From a virus: a DNA stretch of 26,144 nucleotides. Positions 6,999 to 12,793 of the stretch are shown here, piece by piece. Within the stretch, counting starts at the first letter, position 1. Each line of letters begins with the position of its first letter. Under the pieces are notes generated by a model, which was not told the DNA's origin, made no database searches, and saw only the letters and a program-made list of their open reading frames with translations. The stretch spans positions 1-26,144 of IMG/VR virus record IMGVR_UViG_3300042453_000531; one strand, written 5' to 3'. The translations under genes and the position numbers were made by a program.

Positions 6999-7150
6999 TG
7001 TTGCCCTCCTTTGGCAGCGATATACAGCCCCACATTCCCTAGGCTATAGCCCAAAAAAGCAATGCCCAGGCCCCAATTGTGAACCCTAAACAAATCCACC
7101 GCGACAATAAGATAAACAATTCCGATCCCCGCTATTAACCACGACGCCAT
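6995..7150 (-). CDS. Small membrane protein, 51 residues
   Basis: An ATG at 7150 opens a 51-codon frame (MASWLIAGIGIVYLIVAVD...). Two hydrophobic segments are visible: residues 3-19 (SWLIAGIGIVYLIVAVD) and about 27-45 (LGIAFLGYSLGNVGLYIAA), linked by a short charged turn (LFRVHNW), so a two-span inner-membrane hairpin is likely. The stop overlaps the next ATG (ATGA), and a GGAGGG sequence near its end serves as ribosome site for the HTH gene. The start lies inside the end of the preceding small gene (16-base overlap). Function unknown; small membrane proteins in phage early operons are often superinfection or host-takeover factors, which here is only inference. Confidence 0.6.
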   Translation of the reverse strand: MASWLIAGIGIVYLIVAVDLFRVHNWGLGIAFLGYSLGNVGLYIAAKGGQQ

Positions 7151-7242
7151 TCAAGCCACCCCGATAAAAGCATTACGGCCATGATAAACAACCAAAACTT
7201 CAGCGGCCCCAGAGATTCCCAATCCACCACAAATACGGTCAT
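7135..7242 (-). CDS. Very small single-span membrane protein, 35 residues
   Basis: ATG at 7242 overlaps the exonuclease stop as ATGA, giving MTVFVVDWESLGPLKFW... and a stop at 7135-7137. Residues about 14-29 (LKFWLFIMAVMLLSGW) form one membrane segment followed by a positive end (LEWRRG), which predicts the C-terminus in the cytoplasm. The tight coupling on both sides and preserved hydrophobic core argue that it is translated. GAGAT just before the ATG can act as ribosome site. No family recognised. Confidence 0.5.
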   Translation of the reverse strand: MTVFVVDWESLGPLKFWLFIMAVMLLSGWLEWRRG

Positions 7243-7835
7243 TGCATCTCCTTTTCTACGTTAGCCAAGAAAGCCTGAACCTTCTCTAGCATTTCGTCTA
7301 ACTCGGATTGCTTGGGTTCAAATCGCACGATAAAGAGTTGCTTGGAGTCTCGGACCCTGTTGTCAAAACTTACAAAGTCCACCCACTTCCTGCCCGTACA
7401 CAGCAGTTGGCAGATCATCTGTCGCTTGTATTGTGTTGGAACTTTGTTATCACTTCTGTAGCGCAGGTGGGTTGAGGTTCTTGGGCATTTGATTTCAATA
7501 AGTCCGTCATCTCCGACCAATCCATCAGGAGAAGCGCCAAAGAACGGGATCGTGGGGTGGAGCCAGAAGCCCGTCTGGGTGACAAAAGTCCCGGTGTGGG
7601 CTTCGTAGGCGGCGCGGGCAACGGGTTCCATTTCGGTTCCCCGCTGCATATCTGCGCTTGTGTAACTTTCTTCAACGGTCTGAGTTTCCCGCTCCGCTAC
7701 CAGTTGCCACAGTAGATTTTGGTAAGCCGCCGTTGTTTCAGCAGCACAGAAGTCATTAGCCCGTGATGCTGTCGCACATCCCAGTCTGGCTTGGAGCCAC
7801 TCTGGTGTGCCTTGAACGATCTCTTTCGAGTTCAC
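7239..7835 (-). CDS. YqaJ / lambda-type recombination exonuclease
   Basis: 198 residues. N-terminal QGTPEWLQARLGCATASR (8-25) is the typical YqaJ start; RGTEMEP (65-71), FFGASPDGLVGDDG (98-111, Asp104) and LIEIKCP (112-118, Glu114, Lys116) are the PD-(D/E)XK catalytic elements shared with lambda Exo. The enzyme should degrade 5' strands from double-stranded ends to leave 3' single strands for an annealing protein; the partner is the Sak3-type protein at 12996-13544 on the other strand. AGAGGAG eight bases upstream supports this ATG. Its first 80 bases overlap the 3' end of the upstream gene in another frame, unusually long for this phage. Confidence 0.9.
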   Translation of the reverse strand: MNSKEIVQGTPEWLQARLGCATASRANDFCAAETTAAYQNLLWQLVAERETQTVEESYTSADMQRGTEMEPVARAAYEAHTGTFVTQTGFWLHPTIPFFGASPDGLVGDDGLIEIKCPRTSTHLRYRSDNKVPTQYKRQMICQLLCTGRKWVDFVSFDNRVRDSKQLFIVRFEPKQSELDEMLEKVQAFLANVEKEMQ

Positions 7836-8166
7836 TTGATAATCTCCTCTTTGCGTTTATAAGTTCACTTTCAAGCCTGTCCACCGACATCCGCAGTCTT
7901 TGTGCCACGGTATGTTGTAAATGGTACGGATACATTATAAAGCGGGCTTTTAGGATTTTGCGGTATTTTTCTGGAAGTTTTCTGACCGCCTGTTCAATTA
8001 TTTCCCCGTCTATCATGTCCGGTTCAAGTCTGGGTTCCTCGCCCTCAAAGACATCTTCGGATTCGTAGTTGCCCTCGGCAGAGGCGGCGGTGGTGCGAAC
8101 CTCGGGGCCAACATGACCCCAGGCGCAGTACCAGGCCCAATTTTTCAGTCTTTCTTCTTGAACCAT
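7756..8166 (-). CDS. Sigma-region-4-like HTH protein, possible transcription regulator
   Basis: 136 residues from ATG at 8166; the frame is open to 8202, but that would deepen overlap with the glycosyltransferase gene. Residues about 1-15 (MVQEERLKNWAWYCAWG) match small phage antiterminator or regulator proteins. A helical C-terminal part (IIEQAVRKLPEKYRKILKAR, then HTVAQRLRMSVDRLESELI) resembles sigma-70 region 4 or ArpU/Q-like HTH domains. A role in switching phage transcription is likely but unproven; no T7-like RNA polymerase is visible, so such a factor would be needed to retune host polymerase. The last 80 bases overlap the exonuclease start in another frame, so its last about 26 residues may be non-essential. 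Confidence 0.6.
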   Translation of the reverse strand: MVQEERLKNWAWYCAWGHVGPEVRTTAASAEGNYESEDVFEGEEPRLEPDMIDGEIIEQAVRKLPEKYRKILKARFIMYPYHLQHTVAQRLRMSVDRLESELINAKRRLSSELERDRSRHTRVAPSQTGMCDSITG

Positions 8167-8828
8167 AAGTCGTAAAGCTCTGGCCGATTCTCCCGAATCC
8201 AAGGTTTCGCGGATTCTATAAGATTCTTGGCGTCAAGGCCACAAGTTTGGCTGCCCACATGGTGAACATAGGCGCGGGAGATAAAGTGCCGTTTACCGGC
8301 TTTTTGGAGGTCCAAGCAGTTCACATCGTCCGAATACCAATTCAGGGGCGGGAAGTCGATCCAGTCACTTTTCTGGATGTAGGCACAGATCGGCGCAATG
8401 ACGTCGGTCTCAATAATGGAGTTCTCGGTCTCGTAGCGAAACCAACTCATCGGTCCTTTGCCAATCCGAATGTTCTGGTATCCTCTCGCGTAGTCGCTTC
8501 GGCACGCGACCCAGCCGAGGGGGATGTTTTCACTTTTGAGTCTGGAAACGTCCTCGGATAGTGACTGCCAAGTCGTTGGGGTAAAGACAATATCGTCGTT
8601 ACAGACCACCACCTCGTCAAACTCCTGAAATGCTTGTTGCACCACAGCATTGTAGGCATCCCCAAAATTGGTCGCCGTATTATCAGAAGTGATCGTGCGG
8701 TGTCGGGGAAAGATCATCTTGGAACCCGACAGAAATACGGTCACATCCTGGGGCACATAAGCGGTCACAGAGGCCGCAAGGGTCACGAGACACTTCCCGC
8801 TGACGGTGGCGATTACGATGGCTTGCAC
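8145..8828 (-). CDS. Glycosyltransferase-like protein (GT-A fold)
   Basis: 227 residues. The N-terminus has alternating beta strands and helices (AIVIATVSGKC; DVTVFLSGS), a DEVVVCNDDIVF segment (71-82) with an NDD/DxD-type motif for nucleotide-sugar and metal binding, then a W-Y-S-D-D-V-N sequence and HHVGSQT near the end, as in family-2-like GT-A enzymes. It would transfer a sugar from a nucleotide-sugar to an unknown acceptor, perhaps modified phage DNA or host surface glycan. It sits between DNA-metabolism genes, which favours a nucleic-acid or early host target, though this is inference. Overlaps: 16 bases with the Ref-like gene, 22 with the next. Confidence 0.75.
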   Translation of the reverse strand: MQAIVIATVSGKCLVTLAASVTAYVPQDVTVFLSGSKMIFPRHRTITSDNTATNFGDAYNAVVQQAFQEFDEVVVCNDDIVFTPTTWQSLSEDVSRLKSENIPLGWVACRSDYARGYQNIRIGKGPMSWFRYETENSIIETDVIAPICAYIQKSDWIDFPPLNWYSDDVNCLDLQKAGKRHFISRAYVHHVGSQTCGLDAKNLIESAKPWIRENRPELYDLWFKKKD

Positions 8829-9094
8829 AGTTCTAAAACCTCCTCTAAAAGCTCTTGCTCGGTAAACCCGTAGTGTCGAACAAATCCCTTTGTCCCAAGG
8901 CCGTGGACGCCAGTTTTTCCGCGATGGTGTTCAGGACATAACCCGATTGTTTGAAAGTGAGAGCTTCTGCCCCATCCCTGACCGGCACGAATATGGTGGA
9001 TTTCGCATGGAGTTCCTTCGTAGCCCAACCTTCGACACACCATACAGCCGAGTTCGGCCACGCGATTGAGGTGCTTTTTTTCATCTTTGGTCAC
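8813..9094 (-). CDS. Ref-like HNH nuclease (RecA-dependent type)
   Basis: 93 residues. The pattern C17-x2-C20, EIHHIRAGQG (31-40), LCPEHHRG (52-59; C53, H56, H57), VHGLGTKGF and HYGFTEQELLEE matches the family of phage P1 Ref (recombination enhancement function), an HNH nuclease that cuts DNA within RecA filaments. It is shorter than P1 Ref and consists of essentially only the nuclease core, as in many phage homologues. Probable role: nicking recombination intermediates or D-loops. It overlaps the end of the methyltransferase gene by 14 bases. Confidence 0.8.
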   Translation of the reverse strand: MTKDEKKHLNRVAELGCMVCRRLGYEGTPCEIHHIRAGQGWGRSSHFQTIGLCPEHHRGKTGVHGLGTKGFVRHYGFTEQELLEEVLELCKPS

Positions 9095-10031
9095 CTAGAT
9101 CTTCCCATGCTGTTGCTGCCACAAGCGGTACTTGTCCATTTCCAATGGCTTTAAGTCTGTCCACCCCAGCGGCCACCCCATCAGCCACTCTACCCACATC
9201 GGGTTCAACTTTCCACCAACTTGACTCGGCAATGACTGAAAGCAATGAATACCCCGATCTCCCATCCTTTTTACAAAAGTTTCGCTCTTCTCCCCATTGC
9301 TTGTGTCGCTTGCTTTCGGTGTCAACCACATCCTTCTTCCAACCATTGTTTCCAGGTTTGGAAACCTGTTGTCTGCCCACGCTGATTCTGGGGTTATCGT
9401 TGCCGCCATCGCAGAGCAACTGCGTGGTGTTGGCCATTTCAATAATTTCTGGTTGCGTTGATTTACATTTTGGACATCCAAATTTTGTAATTCTTCCTGT
9501 TTCAAATTCGTATCCACACTTTTTGCAATAAAACACTTTTTTTCCTCCTCTAATCCAAATTCGATCACGTTGATGCGGTGCGCCGACATCGGCTGCTCCC
9601 AACACTCCCCACCGCGCATCAAACCCCATCGCGGCCAAGTCTCCAAGAACGGTTCCAAGCCCCCGAGAAGTGAGCATTGGTGAGTTTTCCACGAACACGA
9701 ATCTTGGTCGTACTTCGTGAATGATCCTTGCCATTTCTCGCCACATTCCTGATCGCTCTCCGTCAATTCCTGCGCCCTTTCCGGCTGCGGAAATGTCTTG
9801 GCATGGAAAGCCGCCAGATATGACGTCAACAATTCCTCTCCACGGTCTGCCGTCAAAGGTCTGAACGTCATCCCAAATCGGGAAACTCGGGAGAAGTCCG
9901 TCATTTTGTCTTGCGGCAAGTATGCAAGCTGCGTAAGGTTCCCACTCAACGGCGCAGACGGTTCGCCATCCAAGCAAATGTCCCCCAAGTATTCCTCCAC
10001 CAGCGCCTGCGAAAAGAGCCAACTCATTCAT
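9081..10031 (-). CDS. DNA cytosine-C5 methyltransferase
   Basis: 316 residues from ATG at 10031, which overlaps the upstream stop (ATGA) and has AGAAGGAAA just before it; a longer frame to 10076 is not needed. Motifs: ALFAGAGGG (I, 5-13), GGFPCQDIS (IV, 73-81, catalytic Cys77), FVENSP (VI, 113-118), QRDRIW (VIII, 154-159), then a recognition region containing a zinc ribbon (C169-x2-C172, C186-x2-C189), and AIGNGQVP (X, 295-302). It transfers a methyl group from SAM to cytosine in a specific sequence, probably to protect phage DNA from host restriction. No cognate endonuclease is seen. Almost the whole gene is also open in another frame of the same strand (9095-10027). Confidence 0.93.
   Translation of the reverse strand: MNELALFAGAGGGILGGHLLGWRTVCAVEWEPYAACILAARQNDGLLPSFPIWDDVQTFDGRPWRGIVDVISGGFPCQDISAAGKGAGIDGERSGMWREMARIIHEVRPRFVFVENSPMLTSRGLGTVLGDLAAMGFDARWGVLGAADVGAPHQRDRIWIRGGKKVFYCKKCGYEFETGRITKFGCPKCKSTQPEIIEMANTTQLLCDGGNDNPRISVGRQQVSKPGNNGWKKDVVDTESKRHKQWGEERNFCKKDGRSGYSLLSVIAESSWWKVEPDVGRVADGVAAGVDRLKAIGNGQVPLVAATAWEDLGDQR
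9095..10027 (-). other. Long overlapping reading frame inside the methyltransferase gene
   Basis: A 310-codon stop-free frame (MSWLFSQALVEEYLGD..., ending QQQHGKI) covers nearly all of the cytosine methyltransferase gene in a different phase of the same strand. It begins at an ATG four bases after the methyltransferase ATG. I recall proteins with the same style in phage annotation sets (SWLFSxALVEEY, SSWKTxQCSLLG, then LNPxWVEWLMGWPLGWTDLKP). That could mean a real overprinted gene, or merely that conserved methyltransferase codons give a conserved shadow. No separate ribosome site is evident. I list it as unresolved, not as a gene. Confidence 0.3.
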
Positions 10032-10324
10032 TTTCCTTCTGACCACATCTGGTAGTTGATCCGCATATTCCTGCAATCCTCTTGCGATAGGCTATAAGGT
10101 GGGTTCAGGTTTTTCGTATACATTACCGACACCAATTTCTTGCGGAATTGTTCTGGGTCAAAATCTAATAACTCTAAATAGCCGTCGCTGTGGTTGAACA
10201 AAAAATCCAGCGCATCCCTTGGTAATTGGTTCAGCATCTTCTTACCAGGTGTTTGGCAGGAATCTCGTACCGCAAGACTGACGACCGCTGACAACAATCT
10301 TTTACACGCTTCGTACTGCCCCAT
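10028..10324 (-). CDS. Unknown conserved phage protein
   Basis: 98 residues. Features: a helical N-terminus (CKRLLSAVVSLAVRDSC), a PRDALDFLFNHSDGYLELLD segment and a charged C-terminus (PYSLSQEDCRNMRINYQMW). I have the impression of a common small phage protein found beside NinB and methyltransferase genes but cannot assign a domain or reaction. It overlaps the end of ninB by 23 bases and its stop overlaps the methyltransferase ATG as ATGA, so it is surely translated with the operon. Confidence 0.65.
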   Translation of the reverse strand: MGQYEACKRLLSAVVSLAVRDSCQTPGKKMLNQLPRDALDFLFNHSDGYLELLDFDPEQFRKKLVSVMYTKNLNPPYSLSQEDCRNMRINYQMWSEGK

Positions 10325-10688
10325 AGTTTTTTGTCTCCTCAGAAAAAACTACATGATGCTCGGCTGACCACTTTATAACCTTTTCCAGATAGTCTGTAAA
10401 CTCGTTTACCCTAAGTTCTGACGTACTCGCTTCCAGCATCTTCATGCTGCCGTCGGGCAACTCCACCATCTTTTCCGGCAGAAACAACGCTCTCAGGTAC
10501 TCATGCCACATACTCGGCTCGTATGCCTTGCCAGGAACCACTTGCTCTGAGATGTCGGTCAGTATGGCCCAGTAGTAGCGGTTCTGGTCCAAGGAACGCT
10601 TGGGTTTTCTGATCTCCAACACCATGCCATCCGCAGCAGATTCCACAAGCTGCTTGGCAATATCTCTATTTTGAGATGTCAGGATCAC
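10302..10688 (-). CDS. ninB: NinB/Orf-like recombination mediator
   Basis: 128 residues. The diagnostic KPKRSLDQNRYYWAILTDIS segment (28-47), WHEYLRALFLPE and a C-terminal STSELRVNEFTDYLEKVIKW correspond to the NinB/Orf family. Lambda Orf binds single-stranded DNA and SSB and helps load the annealing protein, substituting for RecFOR. Here it would assist the Sak3-type protein at 12996-13544. Its ATG overlaps the stop of the upstream PAPS-reductase-like gene (ATGA at 10685-10688). Confidence 0.88.
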   Translation of the reverse strand: MILTSQNRDIAKQLVESAADGMVLEIRKPKRSLDQNRYYWAILTDISEQVVPGKAYEPSMWHEYLRALFLPEKMVELPDGSMKMLEASTSELRVNEFTDYLEKVIKWSAEHHVVFSEETKNYGAVRSV

Positions 10689-11413
10689 TTGATGTCATCC
10701 TCTGCCATTTGGCAAAAAATACCACACTCAATTGCTTGCTCTGCTGGGTAGTCACCAGCGTCTTTTGGAAGGTCTGTAAGCCAGATTCGTTCGCCATTGT
10801 GTTTTAAGATTTTGGCGTTAATCTTTTTTTCCATTTCTGCCATTCGGTTGAATTGGTCTGGAAAATCAACTTTGATCTTGTTCCAGTAACCAAGGCCACC
10901 TTTTACGCACCCAATACAGTTATTGTTTTGGTAGCCAAGTTTATACATTACAGGCAGTTCAATGCCAGCCCTTTGTAGAATCGCTAAACAGTCTTGTTTT
11001 GTAAGACCTTTGTCTATCAGGATAGACCATAGGTTTACATCGTTATTGGCATCTATAAAGCGATCAACTCTGTCTTGCTCTTCAACGGTGTATCCAAAAA
11101 CTTGTATGTCGCCAGGCCGCTCAAACTCCTTACGCATTTCTTTTTTGAGCAACCGTGTGCATGGAGCACCAGCTACACCAACTATATAACGAGTCTTTTC
11201 AAAAACCTCGTAAATGCTGCCCTTGTATTTCTCATTACGAATAACCTTAATTTCTTGACCAAACCATTTTTCGCAGTCGTTTTTGAACCTAAGATTATCT
11301 GGGTGCTCCTCTTGGACATGGCAATACACAATTTCTAGCGGCGTTTCTTGCAAAGCTAGTTTTGTGGCTACAGCAGATGCAGCTCCACAAGAAAACCAAG
11401 CAATCGTTCTCAT
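10685..11413 (-). CDS. PAPS-reductase-like ATP pyrophosphatase-fold protein
   Basis: 242 residues. The PP-loop is SCGAASAVA (8-16), a variant of SGGxxS; Cys85 sits in APCTRLLKKEMRKEF, and C166-x2-C169 in NNNCIGCVKGG, a cysteine set able to hold an iron-sulfur cluster. These features place it in the phosphoadenosine phosphosulfate reductase/ATP-PPase superfamily, which includes sulfate reductases, thiolation enzymes and DndC of DNA phosphorothioation. Phage members are common but of unknown role; with no other sulfate assimilation genes here, nucleic-acid or nucleotide modification is more plausible than sulfate reduction. ATGA overlaps both downstream ninB and the upstream replication-like gene. 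Confidence 0.78.
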   Translation of the reverse strand: MRTIAWFSCGAASAVATKLALQETPLEIVYCHVQEEHPDNLRFKNDCEKWFGQEIKVIRNEKYKGSIYEVFEKTRYIVGVAGAPCTRLLKKEMRKEFERPGDIQVFGYTVEEQDRVDRFIDANNDVNLWSILIDKGLTKQDCLAILQRAGIELPVMYKLGYQNNNCIGCVKGGLGYWNKIKVDFPDQFNRMAEMEKKINAKILKHNGERIWLTDLPKDAGDYPAEQAIECGIFCQMAEDDIK

Positions 11414-11790
11414 GCAGCCTTCATTGCCTGGCGCATGACTGCAACCTTAAACGCAGGAAAGGAGTCAAACTGAGATGGGTCTAGACCGAGTTCTTTTCCT
11501 TTGGCTTCGATTCCGCTTGCGGTTTCGTGCCAAGGTTTCTCGTTTACGACATCGGGCAAGACGATGGTGAGCTCATCTTCCCAACGCTCGCCGCGCAACC
11601 AAGTGGCCGGATAGGGAATAAACGCACCAGCGTTACGCATCCATTGTTCTGTTTTGCAATGCGCTTTTATGGCACTTATCAGCATCGTTAATTCTGGGCG
11701 CACATTTTTAGTTTGTTGCCATGCTTTCCTAGCGTCTGCCTTTGCTACCTTTTTCGGGTAATTCTCCCAAAACTCGTCAAAGCCGTCCAA
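11410..11790 (-). CDS. Replication initiation / DnaT-like protein
   Basis: 126 residues from a TTG start. The near-perfect AGGAGGT at about 11796-11802 (read on the minus strand) decides this start. FDEFWENYPKKVAKADARKA (4-23) and FIPYPATWLRGERWEDE (57-73) are the conserved blocks of the C-terminal domain of phage replication proteins (O-like, DnaT-like, replisome organiser), which help load the replicative helicase. There is no N-terminal origin-binding winged helix, so it is a reduced version. It is the first gene after the 390-base folded non-coding stretch. Confidence 0.7.
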   Translation of the reverse strand: MDGFDEFWENYPKKVAKADARKAWQQTKNVRPELTMLISAIKAHCKTEQWMRNAGAFIPYPATWLRGERWEDELTIVLPDVVNEKPWHETASGIEAKGKELGLDPSQFDSFPAFKVAVMRQAMKAA

Positions 11791-11799
11791 GTTTTACCT

Positions 11800-12181
11800 C
11801 CTAAAAGACAAAACAACGACCACTAGCAAAATTTACATTTTGCCAGACCTGTAAGGAGATGTATCCCGTAACAACGGTACTCTAGGTGGCCTTACCCACG
11901 ACTAGACGGATATAGCAGGTGTCGACCCTGGTCTCCGTGGCTACTTATTCCACGGCCTCTATCCCATCCCCGCCTTCTTCAACACGCTAGCGTTTTGCGC
12001 GGTCAGCGGAAATAAAAAAGCCCACATGAGTCTAGAGCGTGGCTCTTGGCATGAGCAGCATTGAAATCAATGGGACAGGTAGGAATCCAATCAACCTCAA
12101 CACCACACACGCCCCAGACTGATGCGGGCTTGTGCTCCTACCTGACTATTGTTTCCAACGGCTGCCACACCGCTGACAACG
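11800..12181 (-). ncRNA. Candidate structured leader RNA or origin region (gene-free)
   Basis: The only stretch over 300 bases without a gene. It is full of inverted repeats: 11829-11844 (GCAAAAT...ATTTTGC), 11861-11880 (GTA-CCG...CGG-TAC), 11881-11906 (TCTAG-GTGG...CCAC-CTAGA), 11917-11930, 11936-11956 (CCGTGG...CCACGG), the palindrome ACGCTAGCGT near 11983-11993, 12034-12046 (AGAGC...GCTCT), 12059-12072 (CATTG...CAATG) and a 9-base perfect pair 12076-12084/12136-12144. No short open frame with a good ribosome site was noticed. It may be transcribed on the minus strand as leader of the replication operon; a replication origin is the main alternative. Strand and boundaries are uncertain. Confidence 0.45.
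12012..12144 (-). promoter_or_regulatory. Possible attenuator with alternative pairings and U-tract
   Basis: On the minus strand, the segment 12131-12122 (AAGCCCGCAT) can pair with 12027-12018 (ATGTGGGCTT), ten pairs with one G-U, directly followed by TTTTTTATTT, a terminator form. The same segment, extended as 12134-12126 (CACAAGCCC), can pair instead with 12114-12106 (GGGCGTGTG), eight of nine, nested inside the 9-base perfect stem 12144-12136/12084-12076. The two states exclude each other, as in riboswitches and attenuators. The imperfect pair in the terminator stem is a tolerated G-U only on the minus strand. It is all from base pairing by eye. Confidence 0.4.
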
Positions 12182-12490
12182 CTAGTTTAACTCAACAATC
12201 TTGACTTGCCAACCATCTTTTAGCTTCCCCCAGCCGTGGACCTGCACCCGCCAGCCTGATCGGACCATCTCTGGGTAATACTCGTTCTCGACTATCTTCT
12301 TCTGCCGCGCTGCAACATTGCTACGGCTGGTGGTCTGGACTGCCAGGGTCTCCCCATGCCCTATTGCCAACAGGTCGATACACCCGAATAAGTCCTGCCG
12401 GATGCGGGCAAAGTGGTTCCAATGCTCCACAATCCAGACGGAATAACCCTGCTCGCGTAGTAGTTTTAGGGATCGCTGGGTAGGACTCAT
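12182..12490 (-). CDS. PD-(D/E)XK-like nuclease family protein
   Basis: 102 residues from ATG at 12490; a TTG at 12505 would add five residues but overlaps the -10 box. MSPTQRSLKLLREQGYSVWI, then IRQDLFGCIDLLAIG (Asp39) and LAVQTTSRSN (Gln52 region), match a phage family related to PD-(D/E)XK and VRR-type nucleases, with Asp kept but the usual E-x-K replaced by Q-T-T as often seen in this group. Possible jobs are Holliday-junction or branched-DNA cutting. No ribosome site precedes the ATG and the promoter places the transcript start almost at it, so the mRNA is probably leaderless. Confidence 0.65.
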   Translation of the reverse strand: MSPTQRSLKLLREQGYSVWIVEHWNHFARIRQDLFGCIDLLAIGHGETLAVQTTSRSNVAARQKKIVENEYYPEMVRSGWRVQVHGWGKLKDGWQVKIVELN

Positions 12491-12496
12491 GTTGGT

Positions 12497-12525
12497 TTTA
12501 TACAACAGTTATAAAGTGCTTGCAA
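12497..12525 (-). promoter_or_regulatory. Minus-strand early promoter
   Basis: On the minus strand, TTGCAA at 12525-12520 (-35, four of six matches), a 17-base spacer and TATAAA at 12502-12497 (-10, five of six) form a good sigma-70 promoter. Transcription would start around 12490, at the ATG of the nuclease gene, and run into the replication and recombination operon. The -35 hexamer is itself a palindrome and abuts an inverted repeat. Confidence 0.6.
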
Positions 12526-12555
12526 TCTTACACAGTTGGCGTAAGATTCTTACAC
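12524..12555. promoter_or_regulatory. Operator-like inverted and direct repeats in divergent promoter region
   Basis: AATCTTAC at 12524-12531 and GTAAGATT at 12541-12548 are a perfect 8-base inverted repeat with a 9-base spacer. The half site TCTTACAC (12526-12533) occurs again at 12548-12555, exactly 22 bases on, two helical turns. The sites overlap the minus -35 box and the likely plus promoter (TTGGCG at 12536-12541 with a weak AATACC at 12559), so one regulator could control both early transcripts. The binding protein is unknown; small HTH proteins are encoded nearby. Confidence 0.5.
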
Positions 12556-12586
12556 GGCAATACCGCCGGTCCTGAGGAGGGCAAAT

Positions 12587-12793
12587 ATGAATTACGCAGA
12601 ACGCGCATGGCTACTACCACCGTCAATGTCTATTAAAAAAGAGAAGCTGCTTACACAACTTTATAAGTGGCAAGACAAGAAAAAAGCACTAGAAAATCTA
12701 CCGACAGAATGGACGTCTGAGCAAGAGCGCGAGTACGACAACATTCTGGACGAGATCCGCTTTTTGCAAGTCGAGATCGAGGTGACACTATGA
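12587..12793 (+). CDS. Unknown small early protein, coiled coil
   Basis: 68 residues, first gene of the plus-strand early operon. The start has a strong ribosome site (GAGGAGG at 12574-12580). After a short N-terminus (MNYAERAWLLPPSMSIK) it is helical and charged (KLLTQLYKWQDKKKALENL; EREYDNILDEIRFLQVEIEV), compatible with a coiled coil. No family recognised. The first gene after an early phage promoter often encodes a host-takeover or regulatory protein, which is inference here. The stop overlaps the next ATG as ATGA. Confidence 0.6.
   Translation: MNYAERAWLLPPSMSIKKEKLLTQLYKWQDKKKALENLPTEWTSEQEREYDNILDEIRFLQVEIEVTL

Noticed and set aside
11899-11915. GACTAGACGG and GATATAG resembling group I intron core sequences
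   Set aside because: They lie next to each other without the spacing of a group I core, and no split gene flanks them.
11855-11937. Possible tRNA-like fold (GGAGATG...GTCTCC acceptor, CAGG/CCTG arm with 7-base loop)
   Set aside because: No proper D arm, anticodon arm or TTC loop; acceptor has a mismatch; better explained as part of the folded region.
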